A stretch of 64,000 nucleotides of DNA from Lysobacter enzymogenes (GTDB lineage: Bacteria; Pseudomonadota; Gammaproteobacteria; Xanthomonadales; Xanthomonadaceae), in assembly GCF_023617245.1 (NCBI RefSeq), contig NZ_CP067396.1, forward strand, positions 3,224,001 through 3,288,000. Reading direction: 5' to 3'. Under the pieces are notes generated by a model that saw only the letters and a list, made by a program, of their open reading frames with translations, searched no databases and was not told the DNA's origin. Position numbers and translations under genes: made by a program. Every line of letters begins with the position of its first letter. The stretch's first letter is position 1. Shown here in pieces: positions 8,792-16,892 of the stretch.

Positions 8792-9391
8792 ATGGCCGCC
8801 CACGACCTCGCCAGCGACTTCACCGACCTGCCGCGCAGCCAACGCCTCAAGGCCGCGACCCGTGCCACCCACGACCGGCTCGACCGCCGCATCATGGCCG
8901 GCGACATCTTCGCCGACCGCGGGCGCTTCGCCCGTTTCGTGCGCGTGCAGTACCGCTTCCATCGCGACATCGACGCGCTGTACGCGCACCCGGCCCTGGA
9001 TGCGCTGCTGCCCGACCTCGCCGGGCGCCGGCGCCTGGACCAGATCGCCAGCGACCTGCGCGACCTCGGCCAGGCGCTGCCGACGCCCGCGCGACCCCAG
9101 GCCGAAGCCGGCCTGCCGCTGGCGCAGGCGCTGGGCTGGCTGTACGTCGCCGAGGGCTCCAACCTCGGCGGCAGCGTGCTGTACAAGCTCGCCGCGAAGC
9201 TGGGGCTGGACCGCGAATTCGGCGCCCGCCACCTCGCCGCCCATCCCGACGGCGTGGCCCGGCACTGGCGCGAGTTCACCGCCGCGCTCGACTCGGCGGC
9301 GCTGGACGCGGCGCAGGAGCGTGACGTCGTCGCCGGCGCCGAAGCCGCGTTCCGCAGCGTGCGCGGCCACGTCGAGGCCGAGTTCGCATGA
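8792..9391 (+). CDS. Heme oxygenase, HemO/PigA type
   Basis: 199 residues. The proximal heme ligand is probably His27 in RATHDRLD. The distal helix motif is AEGSNLGGSVLY at about 120-131, with the flexible glycines that close over heme. Family members open heme to biliverdin, CO and iron in the cytosol, so this gene would release iron from imported heme. No strong ribosome-binding site precedes the ATG, and the start is the least certain part. The stop codon overlaps an ATG (ATGA) that begins a 12-codon ORF leading to the next gene. Confidence 0.85.
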   Translation: MAAHDLASDFTDLPRSQRLKAATRATHDRLDRRIMAGDIFADRGRFARFVRVQYRFHRDIDALYAHPALDALLPDLAGRRRLDQIASDLRDLGQALPTPARPQAEAGLPLAQALGWLYVAEGSNLGGSVLYKLAAKLGLDREFGARHLAAHPDGVARHWREFTAALDSAALDAAQERDVVAGAEAAFRSVRGHVEAEFA

Positions 9392-9426
9392 GCGCGCGCG
9401 GCGGCGAACCGACGGCGCCGCGCTGA
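9388..9426 (+). CDS. 12-codon mini-ORF linking heme oxygenase to the YbaN gene
   Basis: This short ORF starts inside the heme oxygenase stop (ATGA at 9388) and ends in TGA at 9424-9426, whose last base is the first base of the YbaN-like ATG. It would pass ribosomes from one gene to the next. The 12-residue product itself is unlikely to have a function. Confidence 0.35.
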   Translation: MSARGGEPTAPR

Positions 9427-9815
9427 TGCGCTGGCTGTGGTTCGCCCTGGGTTGGCTGATGCTCGCGCTGGGCGCGATCGGCGCGCTGCTGCCGGTGATG
9501 CCGACCACGATCTTCCTGATCCTCGCCGTCGCCTGCTTCGCCCGCAGTTCGCCGACGTTCGAGCGGCGCCTGCTGGCGCATCCGCGCTATGGACCGGCGT
9601 TGCGGCTGTGGCGCGAACAGGGCGCGGTCACGCGCAAGGGCAAGTGTTTCGCCAGCGCCGGCATGGCGCTGGGCTTCGCGCTGTTCTGCTGGGGCGCGCA
9701 TCCGTCGCTGACGCTGCTGCTGGCGGTCGGCGCGGGCTTCGCCGCGAGCGCCGCGTACGTGCTGTCGCGACCGGCGCCGCGCGCCCGGCCGCTGGGCTCG
9801 AGCGCGCTGGATTGA
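9426..9815 (+). CDS. YbaN-family (DUF454) small membrane protein
   Basis: 129 residues with an N-terminal hydrophobic hairpin (WLWFALGWLMLALGAIGALLPVMPTTIF) and two further membrane segments near the C-terminus. The LLPVMPTTIFLILA motif followed by CFARSSPTFERRLL and HPRYGPAL is the DUF454/YbaN signature. These are inner-membrane proteins without a firm function that often sit next to heme oxygenase or heme-uptake genes, as here. Translation is probably coupled to heme oxygenase through the 12-codon mini-ORF. Confidence 0.85.
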   Translation: MRWLWFALGWLMLALGAIGALLPVMPTTIFLILAVACFARSSPTFERRLLAHPRYGPALRLWREQGAVTRKGKCFASAGMALGFALFCWGAHPSLTLLLAVGAGFAASAAYVLSRPAPRARPLGSSALD

Positions 9816-9847
9816 AGCCGGCTCGCGCCGCGCGCGGCGCGACGCGG

Positions 9848-9861
9848 CCGACAAGCGTCGG
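9848..9861. terminator. Small hairpin between convergent genes
   Basis: CCGAC-AAGC-GTCGG sits midway between the YbaN stop and the MBL stop, flanked by longer imperfect GC-rich repeats. Terminator function is uncertain. Confidence 0.35.
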
Positions 9862-9896
9862 TTGCGGCGCCGTCGTCGCGGCGCCGCGAGGCCGGC

Positions 9897-10886
9897 TCAC
9901 GCGTCCGGCACCCACACGAAGCCCTCGCCCTGCGCCTTGATCCGGCCCAGGCCCGGGAACGGGAAGTGCACGGCGTACACGTGCAGATTGCCGTCGGCGA
10001 TGCGCTTGAGCAGGGCGACGCGGCTGGCTTCGGCCTTGGGCGCGTCGCCGTCGAACTGGATCGTCCATTGCGGACGCTGCACCGAGACGATCGAGCTGTG
10101 CGCGGAATCGCCGATGTACAGCAGGCGTTCTTCGCCCGATGCGATCTCGTAGGCGCTGTGGCCCGGGGTGTGGCCGTCCACCGCGACCGCCTTGACCGTG
10201 CCCGGGACCAGTTCGGCGTTCGGCGCGAACGCCTGCACCTTCGGCGCGAGCGCCGCGGCCAGTTTGGCGTTGTCCTTGTTCGCCTGCAGCGCGGCCCACT
10301 CCGGCGCCGACAGATGCACGGCCGCGTTGGCGAACGCCAACCCGCCGTCGGCGCTCAGCAAACCGCCGATGTGATCGGGATGGGCGTGGGAAATGAAGAT
10401 GTCGGTGACCTGGCCCGGCTCGACGCCGGCGCTGCGCAGCGATGCCTGCAGGCGCCCGGCGCGGGCGAACGAGGCGTTGCCGGCGCCGGTATCGAACAGC
10501 AGCACCCGCTCGCCGCTGCGCACCAGCAACGGCTGGATGCTCAGGTGCACGGCGTCGGTGGGCTGGCCGTTGGCGCTCAGCAGCGTCGCCACGTCGGCCG
10601 GCGGACGGCCGACGGCGAAGGTCTTGCCGTCGTTGGCGACGTCGATGTCGCCGTCCTTGAGCGCGAAGGCCGAGAGCTGGCCGATCTTGAACGCGTGGAC
10701 GTCTTCGGCGCTTGCCGACGGCGCCGGGGCGGCCGGCGCCGGCTCGGCCGGCTTCGCGGCCTCGGCAGGAGCGACCTCGGCAGGAGCGGCCGCGGGCGCG
10801 GTGTCGGCCGGCGGGCGCGAACAGGCCGCGAGCGCCGCGCTGGCGAGCGCGGCGGCGATGAGCAAGGACAGCGAGCGACGGGTCAT
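9897..10886 (-). CDS. MBL-fold hydrolase, predicted lipoprotein
   Basis: 329 residues. The signal peptide ends in a lipobox (LAAC), so Cys21 should be lipidated. An Ala/Pro/Glu-rich linker of about 40 residues follows. The metallo-beta-lactamase fold is complete: SHAHPDHIGG supplies HxHxDH, GHTPGH the next His and GDSAHSS the bridging Asp. It resembles periplasmic quorum-quenching or arylsulfatase-like MBL hydrolases, but the substrate is not clear. It is a single gene on the minus strand, with 124 bp separating it from the siderophore esterase upstream. Confidence 0.85.
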   Translation of the reverse strand: MTRRSLSLLIAAALASAALAACSRPPADTAPAAAPAEVAPAEAAKPAEPAPAAPAPSASAEDVHAFKIGQLSAFALKDGDIDVANDGKTFAVGRPPADVATLLSANGQPTDAVHLSIQPLLVRSGERVLLFDTGAGNASFARAGRLQASLRSAGVEPGQVTDIFISHAHPDHIGGLLSADGGLAFANAAVHLSAPEWAALQANKDNAKLAAALAPKVQAFAPNAELVPGTVKAVAVDGHTPGHSAYEIASGEERLLYIGDSAHSSIVSVQRPQWTIQFDGDAPKAEASRVALLKRIADGNLHVYAVHFPFPGLGRIKAQGEGFVWVPDA

Positions 10887-11010
10887 GGGGAGTCCGGTAT
10901 GCGAGGGCGCGCGAACGGCGCCGGATACGCCGCCGCGCGACGGGCGCGACGGCGGGTTCCGCGAGCTTATGCCCGGGCCCTGGATGCAACAAGCCGGCGA
11001 ACGATCCCCT

Positions 11011-12099
11011 TCAGTGTTCCACCGGTGATGTCGCTGCGCGCGCGGATTCGCTTGCCTCGCGCGCTGGATCGCGACTCGATAAGTCGCGACTCGACGGATC
11101 TTGCGCGTCCGCGCAGGCACGGGCCGGATCGCCGGCCATCGCCAACGCCGCCGCGCGCACCGAGGCGCGCAGCATCGGGCCGTGGCCCAGTCCGGCGAAT
11201 TCGCGATAACACGCGCGCAGGCCCGGCTTGGCCTGCAGCCGTTGCGCCAACTGTTGCGCGGCATCGGCCGGCACCGCGGCGATGCGGGCGCGGTGCGCGG
11301 CCACGCGCGGGTCGTCGCTGCGGGCGGTGTCGCCTGGGCCGCGGTTCGGCGCGCGTTCGCTTCCGCCCTGCATGATCGCCACGCCCGCGGGCCGCCGCAG
11401 TTCGCCTTGCAGGAACTGCCGCTCGGGCGCGCCGAGCTCGCGGCCGTTGTCCCACCACAGCGAAGGGCTGGCCGGGAACCACTGCGCGAACGCATCGGCG
11501 CGGGTGTAGAGCAGGTCGAGCACGAACAGGCCGCCGAGCGAATGGCCCCACAGCGCCTCGCGCGAGCGGTCGATGCGCGCGCGGCGGCGCACTTCGGGCT
11601 GGATGCGTTCGGCCAGCGCGGCGGCGAACGCGGCCGCGCCGCCGCCGCGCGGCCCCTGCCCCAGGCCGTCGTCGACCGCGCTGGGCGTGTAGTCGCGGGT
11701 GCGCGCGGCGCCGTCGATGCGCAGTTCGTTGTCGTAGCCGACGAACGCCAGCACCGGCGCGCGGCCGCGGGCGAGCCGATCCAGCAGCGGCGCGTCGAAC
11801 TCCATCAGCGCGGCGTTGCCGTCGAGCATGTACAGCGCCGCGTATCCGTCGCGGCCGGCGCGCTGGCGCGGGATCGCGAGATGGATGCGCCAGCGCCGTT
11901 CGCCGTCGGCGACCACGAAGCGCTCGAAGCGATAGTGAGGCGACGACGCGTCGGCCACGGTCGCGCCGATGCGTTGGTTCGGATCGGGTTGCGCGAGCGC
12001 TGGCGACGTGGCCAGGCACAGCGCGAGCGCGGCGGTGCCGGCCAGCATCCGCAGCCGTGCGGGGAGGCGGGATACGCGTGTGGGTTCAAGCGAGGGCAT
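11011..12099 (-). CDS. Secreted alpha/beta hydrolase, putative siderophore esterase
   Basis: 362 residues from the ATG at 12099. A GTG at 12114 overlaps the PepSY stop as GTGA and could be the real start. A signal peptide ends at ALAQP. The nucleophile elbow is GHSLGG, with the fold's catalytic His probably in GLGHGPM. The layout fits the IroE/Fes-type putative esterase family (PF00756). It is the last gene of the five-gene minus-strand operon headed by a TonB-dependent siderophore receptor, so hydrolysis of an imported ferric siderophore in the periplasm is a reasonable inference. The C-terminal 25 residues are Ser/Arg/Asp-rich and low in complexity. Confidence 0.75.
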   Translation of the reverse strand: MPSLEPTRVSRLPARLRMLAGTAALALCLATSPALAQPDPNQRIGATVADASSPHYRFERFVVADGERRWRIHLAIPRQRAGRDGYAALYMLDGNAALMEFDAPLLDRLARGRAPVLAFVGYDNELRIDGAARTRDYTPSAVDDGLGQGPRGGGAAAFAAALAERIQPEVRRRARIDRSREALWGHSLGGLFVLDLLYTRADAFAQWFPASPSLWWDNGRELGAPERQFLQGELRRPAGVAIMQGGSERAPNRGPGDTARSDDPRVAAHRARIAAVPADAAQQLAQRLQAKPGLRACYREFAGLGHGPMLRASVRAAALAMAGDPARACADAQDPSSRDLSSRDPAREASESARAATSPVEH

Positions 12100-12110
12100 G
12101 ACGGATTCGC

Positions 12111-13703
12111 TCACGAAGACGCGGCCGGCGCGACCTCGCGCGTCGACCAGATGCTGTCGGCATGCCCGCGCTGCTGGCGCCGGCGCGTGCGCAGCGCGAT
12201 CAGCGCGAACGCCGGCACCGCGGCCAATGCGGCGCAATCGATCACCGCGCCGGCGCCGGCGTGGTTCCAGGCGCCGCCGAGGCCGCAGGCGCCGGCCAGG
12301 CTCGACAGCGGAATCGCCAGGGTCAGCGCCGCGCACAGCCAGGCCAGTTCCACCGCGCTGCGCGCCGCGCCGCGCGCGAACGCCCAGGCGGTCGCGGCGA
12401 CGAACACCGCGTAGTAAATGCCTTCGTGCCATGCGCCGAGATCGCCGACCCGGCCCGGCAGCCACTTGGTCGCCGCCAGCGTGGCCGAGATGCCCGCCAC
12501 GCAGCCCAGGCTCACCCCGACCGTCAGCGCGCCGAGCGCGCGCGCCGCGCGGGTCTGCGCCGGCGCGCCCTGGCCGCGGTCCTTCTTGCGCCGCGATTCG
12601 ATCCACAACAGGTTGCCGGTGTAGAACAGCATCGCGCCGGCCAGGCCCAGCAGCAGGTACATCCAGCGCACGGTGTTGCCGCCGTAGCTGCCGAAGTGGA
12701 GCATGAAGAAGGTATTCACCGCCGAATCCCAGCCGCCCATGTGGCCCGGCAGATCGTGCGGGTCGACCTGTCCGGTGTACGGGTCGAGGTGGGTCGAGGC
12801 GTAGGTGCGCGCGCGGGTGCCGTAGCGCGTGTCCAGGCCGGTCACATGCGCTTCCAGGCGACCGTCGCGCTGCTCGAAGCCGAAGCCGAACACGCGGAAA
12901 CCGGGCAATTGTTCGTTCACACGCCGCAGCAGTTCCTGCGCGGGCAGCGGCGTCGCGCCGGGCGCCGGCGGCGGCGCGGCTTCTTCGCGCCCCCACTGGA
13001 TGCCCTGCGGGTACACCGCCTTGTCTTGCGCGTCGTAGAACTCGTCGTGGAAGGCGAACACCACGCAGGTCAGCGCCATGACCAGATGGAACGGCAGGCT
13101 GACGATGCCGAGCGCGTTGTGCACGTCCAGCCACAGGCGCTTGATGTTCTTGCCGATGCGCAGCGCGAACAGGTCCTTGAGCAGGGTCGGCAGCAGCACG
13201 ATCAAGCCCGAGACCAGGGCCAGCGCGTACAGCAGCGACACCGCGCCCATGATCCAGCGCGCTGCCGGATCCGGCAGCGGCAGGCCGACCTTCTGGTGCA
13301 GGGTGTCGATCAACTGCGCCACCGGCGCCTTGGCCAGGCGCTGGGTCTGCAGTTCGCCGCCGGGCCCGAAGCTGACGCCGTGGTCGACGAATTCGCGGCG
13401 GCGCGCGCCGGGCTCGCGCCAGATCACCCGCGCCGGCTGGTCGGCGGCGGTTTCGACCATCACCAGATAATGTTTGGCCGCTTGCGGATGCGCGGCGATC
13501 GTCGCTGCGACCAGATCGTCGGCGCGCGCCAGAGGTACCGGCGGCGCCAGCCTCGCCGGCGGCGTGGCCCAGCGTTCCAACGGCTTCTCGAACATGGTGA
13601 TCGCGCCGCCGTAGAACGCCACGAACAGCATCAGGCCGGCGACGATGCCGACCCAGATGTGCACGTCCTTGTAGACCTTGACGATGTCGCTGCGGATCTT
13701 CAT
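12111..13703 (-). CDS. PepSY-domain inner-membrane protein of siderophore operon
   Basis: 530 residues starting MKIRSDIVKVYKDVHIW, the usual N-terminus of PepSY-associated TM proteins. There are membrane helices near 15-37, 170-195, 215-240 and 385-405, plus three or four more in an extended C-terminal part. Large periplasmic loops include DPYTGQVDPHDLPGHMGG. Membrane histidines (KDVHIW, DVHNALG, LHFGSYGG) could bind heme. Relatives such as FoxB or PiuB are inner-membrane partners of siderophore receptors and are proposed to reduce ferric siderophores. It follows the small membrane gene by 14 bp. Confidence 0.82.
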   Translation of the reverse strand: MKIRSDIVKVYKDVHIWVGIVAGLMLFVAFYGGAITMFEKPLERWATPPARLAPPVPLARADDLVAATIAAHPQAAKHYLVMVETAADQPARVIWREPGARRREFVDHGVSFGPGGELQTQRLAKAPVAQLIDTLHQKVGLPLPDPAARWIMGAVSLLYALALVSGLIVLLPTLLKDLFALRIGKNIKRLWLDVHNALGIVSLPFHLVMALTCVVFAFHDEFYDAQDKAVYPQGIQWGREEAAPPPAPGATPLPAQELLRRVNEQLPGFRVFGFGFEQRDGRLEAHVTGLDTRYGTRARTYASTHLDPYTGQVDPHDLPGHMGGWDSAVNTFFMLHFGSYGGNTVRWMYLLLGLAGAMLFYTGNLLWIESRRKKDRGQGAPAQTRAARALGALTVGVSLGCVAGISATLAATKWLPGRVGDLGAWHEGIYYAVFVAATAWAFARGAARSAVELAWLCAALTLAIPLSSLAGACGLGGAWNHAGAGAVIDCAALAAVPAFALIALRTRRRQQRGHADSIWSTREVAPAASS

Positions 13704-13717
13704 CGCGCCTGCCCGCC

Positions 13718-14017
13718 CTAGCCCGCCCACGACCGCAGCGCGGCCAGCGCGGCGAACGCCAGCGCATTGGCCGCGCCCAGCCACAGCCACGCGCGGGCGC
13801 TGCTGCGGAACAGGAACACCAGCGAAAACACCGCGCACCACAGCGGCGCGATCAGCCACATCACGAACTGGATCTTGCCGCCGCCTCCGCCGTGGATGCC
13901 GTCCGGGCCGAGCCAGGCGAACACGCCGGACAAGGCCAAGGCCAGGCCGAAGCCGAGGATCAGCCCGGCCGAGCCCTTGCCCAGCCAGTGCCGGCTCTGC
14001 AGGCGTTCGCCGCTCAT
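13718..14017 (-). CDS. Small membrane protein, DUF3649-like
   Basis: 99 residues with three hydrophobic segments (GSAGLILGFGLALALSGVFAW, VMWLIAPLWCAVFSLVFLF and WLGAANALAFAALAAL). A short Gly/His loop with five consecutive glycines lies between the first two. Its position between a DUF3325-like gene and a PepSY gene in a siderophore operon fits the DUF3649 family, although the family call rests mostly on context. Its start overlaps the previous stop by four bases (ATGA). Confidence 0.7.
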   Translation of the reverse strand: MSGERLQSRHWLGKGSAGLILGFGLALALSGVFAWLGPDGIHGGGGGKIQFVMWLIAPLWCAVFSLVFLFRSSARAWLWLGAANALAFAALAALRSWAG

Positions 14018-14283
14018 GCCGCCCCCTCGCGACGACGCGCGCGCCAGGCGCCGAGGAACGGCGCCAGCGTCGTCACCAGCATCAGCACGGTCAGCCACAT
14101 CGCCACCGCCGCGGCCGCGCCCATCGCCGGCCACAACAGCGCCAACGACGACAGTGCGCAGGCGACGCCGGGCCACGCGCGCAGCGGCGCGGCGCGCCAG
14201 CGTTGTTGCGGCGAGGCCAGATACAGCAGCCACGCGCCGGCGACGCCGAAGACCATCGCCGGCACCACCCACCACGGATTCAT
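14014..14283 (-). CDS. Small membrane protein, DUF3325-like
   Basis: 89 residues starting MNPWWVVPAMVFGVAG. The YLASPQQRW segment after the first helix is characteristic of DUF3325 proteins. Two more helices follow, then a basic tail (WRARRREGAA). DUF3325 genes recur in operons with TonB-dependent siderophore receptors and PepSY proteins, as here. Function is unknown. A pair of inverted REP-type repeats separates it from the receptor gene upstream in the same transcript. Confidence 0.75.
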   Translation of the reverse strand: MNPWWVVPAMVFGVAGAWLLYLASPQQRWRAAPLRAWPGVACALSSLALLWPAMGAAAAVAMWLTVLMLVTTLAPFLGAWRARRREGAA

Positions 14284-14294
14284 CGGCTCGCTCC

Positions 14295-14433
14295 GTGCAG
14301 GAGCGGCGCGAGCCGCGACGCGGTCGTCGCAGGCGCCGGGGAAATGCACGCAGGCGTTTGCCGCATCCGCAACACATCGACAGCTTCGCCGCGAACGGTC
14401 GCCCCGCGGTCGCGGCTTGCGCCGCTCCTACAG
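14295..14433. repeat. Pair of inverted REP-type elements, family A
   Basis: One copy (14295-14325) reads GGAGCGGCGCGAGCCGCGA within its core, and a second, inverted copy (14404-14433) has the complementary core. They lie between the receptor and the small membrane genes of one operon and could form a stem in the mRNA. The same family appears near 40.1-40.2 kb. Confidence 0.75.
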
Positions 14434-14464
14434 GGAGCCATCGCGATGTTCGCGGCGAAACGGG

Positions 14465-16681
14465 TCACCAGCTCAACCGCACGCTGGCGACCACGGTGCG
14501 GCCGGTGCCGTAGTAGCACGAGGCCACGCTGCCGCAGGTGGAGATGTAGGTCTTGTCGCTGAGGTTGCCGATGTTCAGCGCGAACTGGGTCGCCGGGCCC
14601 GTGCCGGTGTCGACGCGGTAGCGGATCGCGGCGTCGAACACGGTGTAGGACGGGATGCGGTAGAGGTTGGCGCTGTCGCCGTAGCTCTCGCCGTTGTAGC
14701 GCACGCCCGCGGCCAGGCCCAGGCCTTCCAGCGCGCCGGCGTGGAAGGTGTAGTCCAGCCACGCGGTCGCGGTCCATTCCGGCACCTGCGCCAGTTGCTT
14801 GCCGCGCAGTTCCGGCGCGCCCTTGGTCACTTCCGAATCCATGCGCGAGGCCGCGCCGATCACGCTGAAGCCTTCCAGCGGCGTCACCCGCGCTTCCAGC
14901 TCCATGCCGCGCACGCGGCCTTCGCCGCTCTGCGCCTGGCAGCGCAGCGCGCCGCTGGCGCCGCAGTTGACGTGGGTCGGGTCGGGATCGTCGACCAGGA
15001 TGTTCTCCTGGCGCAGGTCGTAGGCCGACAGCGTGATCAGGCCGTCGAAGCCGGACGGCTGGAACTTGACCCCGCCCTCCCACTGCTTGCCGGTGATCGG
15101 GTCGAACGGCGTGCGGGTGTAGCTCTGGTTGATGTCGGTGGTGGCCGGCTGGAACGATTCGGCGTAGCTCAGGTACGGCGACCAACCGCTCGGCGCGGCG
15201 TAGAGCACGCCGGCGCGGCCGGTGAAGGCGTCGTTCTTGAGGCGCGTGCGCACCCACGGCGTGACCACGCCGGTGGCGACGGTGCGGGTCGCGGTGGCGG
15301 TATCGTCGTCGGTGCGGTCGTAGCGGCCGCCCAACAGCACGCGCCAGTTGCCGAACGCCATCTGGTCCTGCAGGTAGGCGCCGGTCTGCTCGTTGGTGCC
15401 GCGCGACAGGCCGACCGAACGCACCACCGGGGTGTAGCCGGTGTAGACCGGGTGGAAGATGTCGATCGGCGCCGGGTTGCTCATCGCGCCGCGGCCGCCG
15501 GCCCAATCGGCCTTCTGCCAGTCGACGCCGAACAGCAGCGTGTGCGCGATCGCGCCGGTGACGAACTTGCCCTGGATGCGGGTGTCGACGGTGTCGCCGT
15601 CGGAATCGCCGTCGCCGTAGGTGGCGCGGCGGTTCTGGGTGCGGCCGTCCGCGCTCAGCGCGCCGAGGGTGATCACGCCGCGATACAGCGAATCGACGTG
15701 GGTGCGGCGCGCGCTCTGGCTCAGGGTCCAGTTCTCGTTGAAGCCGTGCTCGAACAGCCAGCCCGCGGTCCAGATGGTGCGGTCGTAGGTGTTCCAGCTC
15801 GGCTCGCCGATGAAGGTGGTGTTCTTCATCCGGCCGTAGCGGGTCGGGCGCAGGGTGCCGTCCATCGGCAGGAACTGGTAGGTCGCGCCGCCGTCGTCCT
15901 TCTGGTACACGCCGAGCAGGGTCAGGCGGGTGCGCTCGGCGATCTGCCAGGTGTAGCTGGGCGCGAGGAACCAGTGCTTCTGCTCGGTGCGCTTGATCTG
16001 GGTGTCGCCGTCGCGGTACAGGCCGACCAGGCGGACCAGGTGCGCGTCGTCGTCGGTGCCGGTGCCGACGTCGAAGGCCGCGCTGTACTGGCCATGCCCG
16101 TCCAGGCCCAGCTGCAGCGACTGCTGCTGCCCGGGCGTCGGGGTCTTGCTGACCTGGTTGACCATGCCGCCTGGCGCGACCTGGCCGTACATCACCGCCG
16201 ACGGGCCCTTGAGCACTTCCACCCGCTCCAGGTTCCAGGTGTCGAACATGGTCCGGTTCCACTGTCCGCCCTGCGGCGCGCGCAGGCCGTCGAGGGTGAC
16301 GTTGTTGCTCCAGCTGCCGGCGTCGTAGCCGCGGATGCGGAAGTCGTCGACGCGGTTGTCGATGCCGCTGCTTTCCAGCGACACCCCGGCGACGTAGCGC
16401 ATGGCGTCGTTGAGGTTCTGCACGCCGCGCGCGTCGAGTTCCTCGCGCGCGATCACCGCGATCGACTGCGGCGTCTGCGCGATCGAGGCGTCGGTCTTGG
16501 TCGCGCCCTGGGAATGGGTGGTGGTGCGGTAGGCGTTGACCCGGACGGTGTCGAGGGTCTGCGCGTCGGCGGCCTCGGCGGGCTCGTCCGCATGCGCCGC
16601 GAACGGCAGCAGCAGCGCCAGGGCGAGGGAAAGGGAAAGCGGAGAGCGCGCGAAAGCGCGCAGAGATCCTTCTGCGTACAC
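14465..16681 (-). CDS. TonB-dependent siderophore receptor
   Basis: About 738 residues from the GTG at 16681. Longer starts at 16744 or beyond are in frame, but those ATGs form part of a good -10 element, so I prefer the downstream start. The signal peptide ends AAHADEP. The plug domain carries TPQSIAVIAREELDARGVQNLNDA and VEVLKGPSAVMYGQVAPGGMVN, typical of the FhuA/FpvA siderophore class. The barrel ends in Ser-Trp. It imports a ferric siderophore across the outer membrane with TonB energy. It heads an operon with DUF3325, DUF3649, PepSY and esterase genes. No STN signalling domain is seen. Confidence 0.9.
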   Translation of the reverse strand: MYAEGSLRAFARSPLSLSLALALLLPFAAHADEPAEAADAQTLDTVRVNAYRTTTHSQGATKTDASIAQTPQSIAVIAREELDARGVQNLNDAMRYVAGVSLESSGIDNRVDDFRIRGYDAGSWSNNVTLDGLRAPQGGQWNRTMFDTWNLERVEVLKGPSAVMYGQVAPGGMVNQVSKTPTPGQQQSLQLGLDGHGQYSAAFDVGTGTDDDAHLVRLVGLYRDGDTQIKRTEQKHWFLAPSYTWQIAERTRLTLLGVYQKDDGGATYQFLPMDGTLRPTRYGRMKNTTFIGEPSWNTYDRTIWTAGWLFEHGFNENWTLSQSARRTHVDSLYRGVITLGALSADGRTQNRRATYGDGDSDGDTVDTRIQGKFVTGAIAHTLLFGVDWQKADWAGGRGAMSNPAPIDIFHPVYTGYTPVVRSVGLSRGTNEQTGAYLQDQMAFGNWRVLLGGRYDRTDDDTATATRTVATGVVTPWVRTRLKNDAFTGRAGVLYAAPSGWSPYLSYAESFQPATTDINQSYTRTPFDPITGKQWEGGVKFQPSGFDGLITLSAYDLRQENILVDDPDPTHVNCGASGALRCQAQSGEGRVRGMELEARVTPLEGFSVIGAASRMDSEVTKGAPELRGKQLAQVPEWTATAWLDYTFHAGALEGLGLAAGVRYNGESYGDSANLYRIPSYTVFDAAIRYRVDTGTGPATQFALNIGNLSDKTYISTCGSVASCYYGTGRTVVASVRLSW

Positions 16682-16739
16682 GAGAGTCGGCCCGATGGAG
16701 ACGTTTGGCTGACTGCAGGTGCAGCGGCTGACGCGGCGC

Positions 16740-16767
16740 ATCATAGCAAATGAGAACGGATCGCAAT
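16740..16767 (-). promoter_or_regulatory. Fur-box-like operator over the receptor promoter
   Basis: The 19-mer at 16749-16767 begins AATGAGAA and matches 14 of 19 positions of the palindrome AATGAGAATGATTCTCATT by my alignment. It overlaps a reverse-strand promoter with -10 TATGAT (16745-16740) and a weaker -35, TTGCGA (16766-16761). Iron-responsive repression of the siderophore operon is inferred. Confidence 0.6.
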
Positions 16768-16892
16768 AGCGGACGTGCGCCGAGGCCCGCCGCAATCGCC
16801 GCCGACGCGCGATTGCGCGCGCTGGACACGAATCGCCGCCGCGCCGCGGGTTCTTGCTGCCGCGTTGACGCGCTGCCCCGTATCACAGGCGC

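Noticed and set aside
16682..16795. Longer start of the siderophore receptor
   Set aside because: The upstream ATGs overlap a TATGAT promoter element and a Fur-like box, so they are probably not transcribed.
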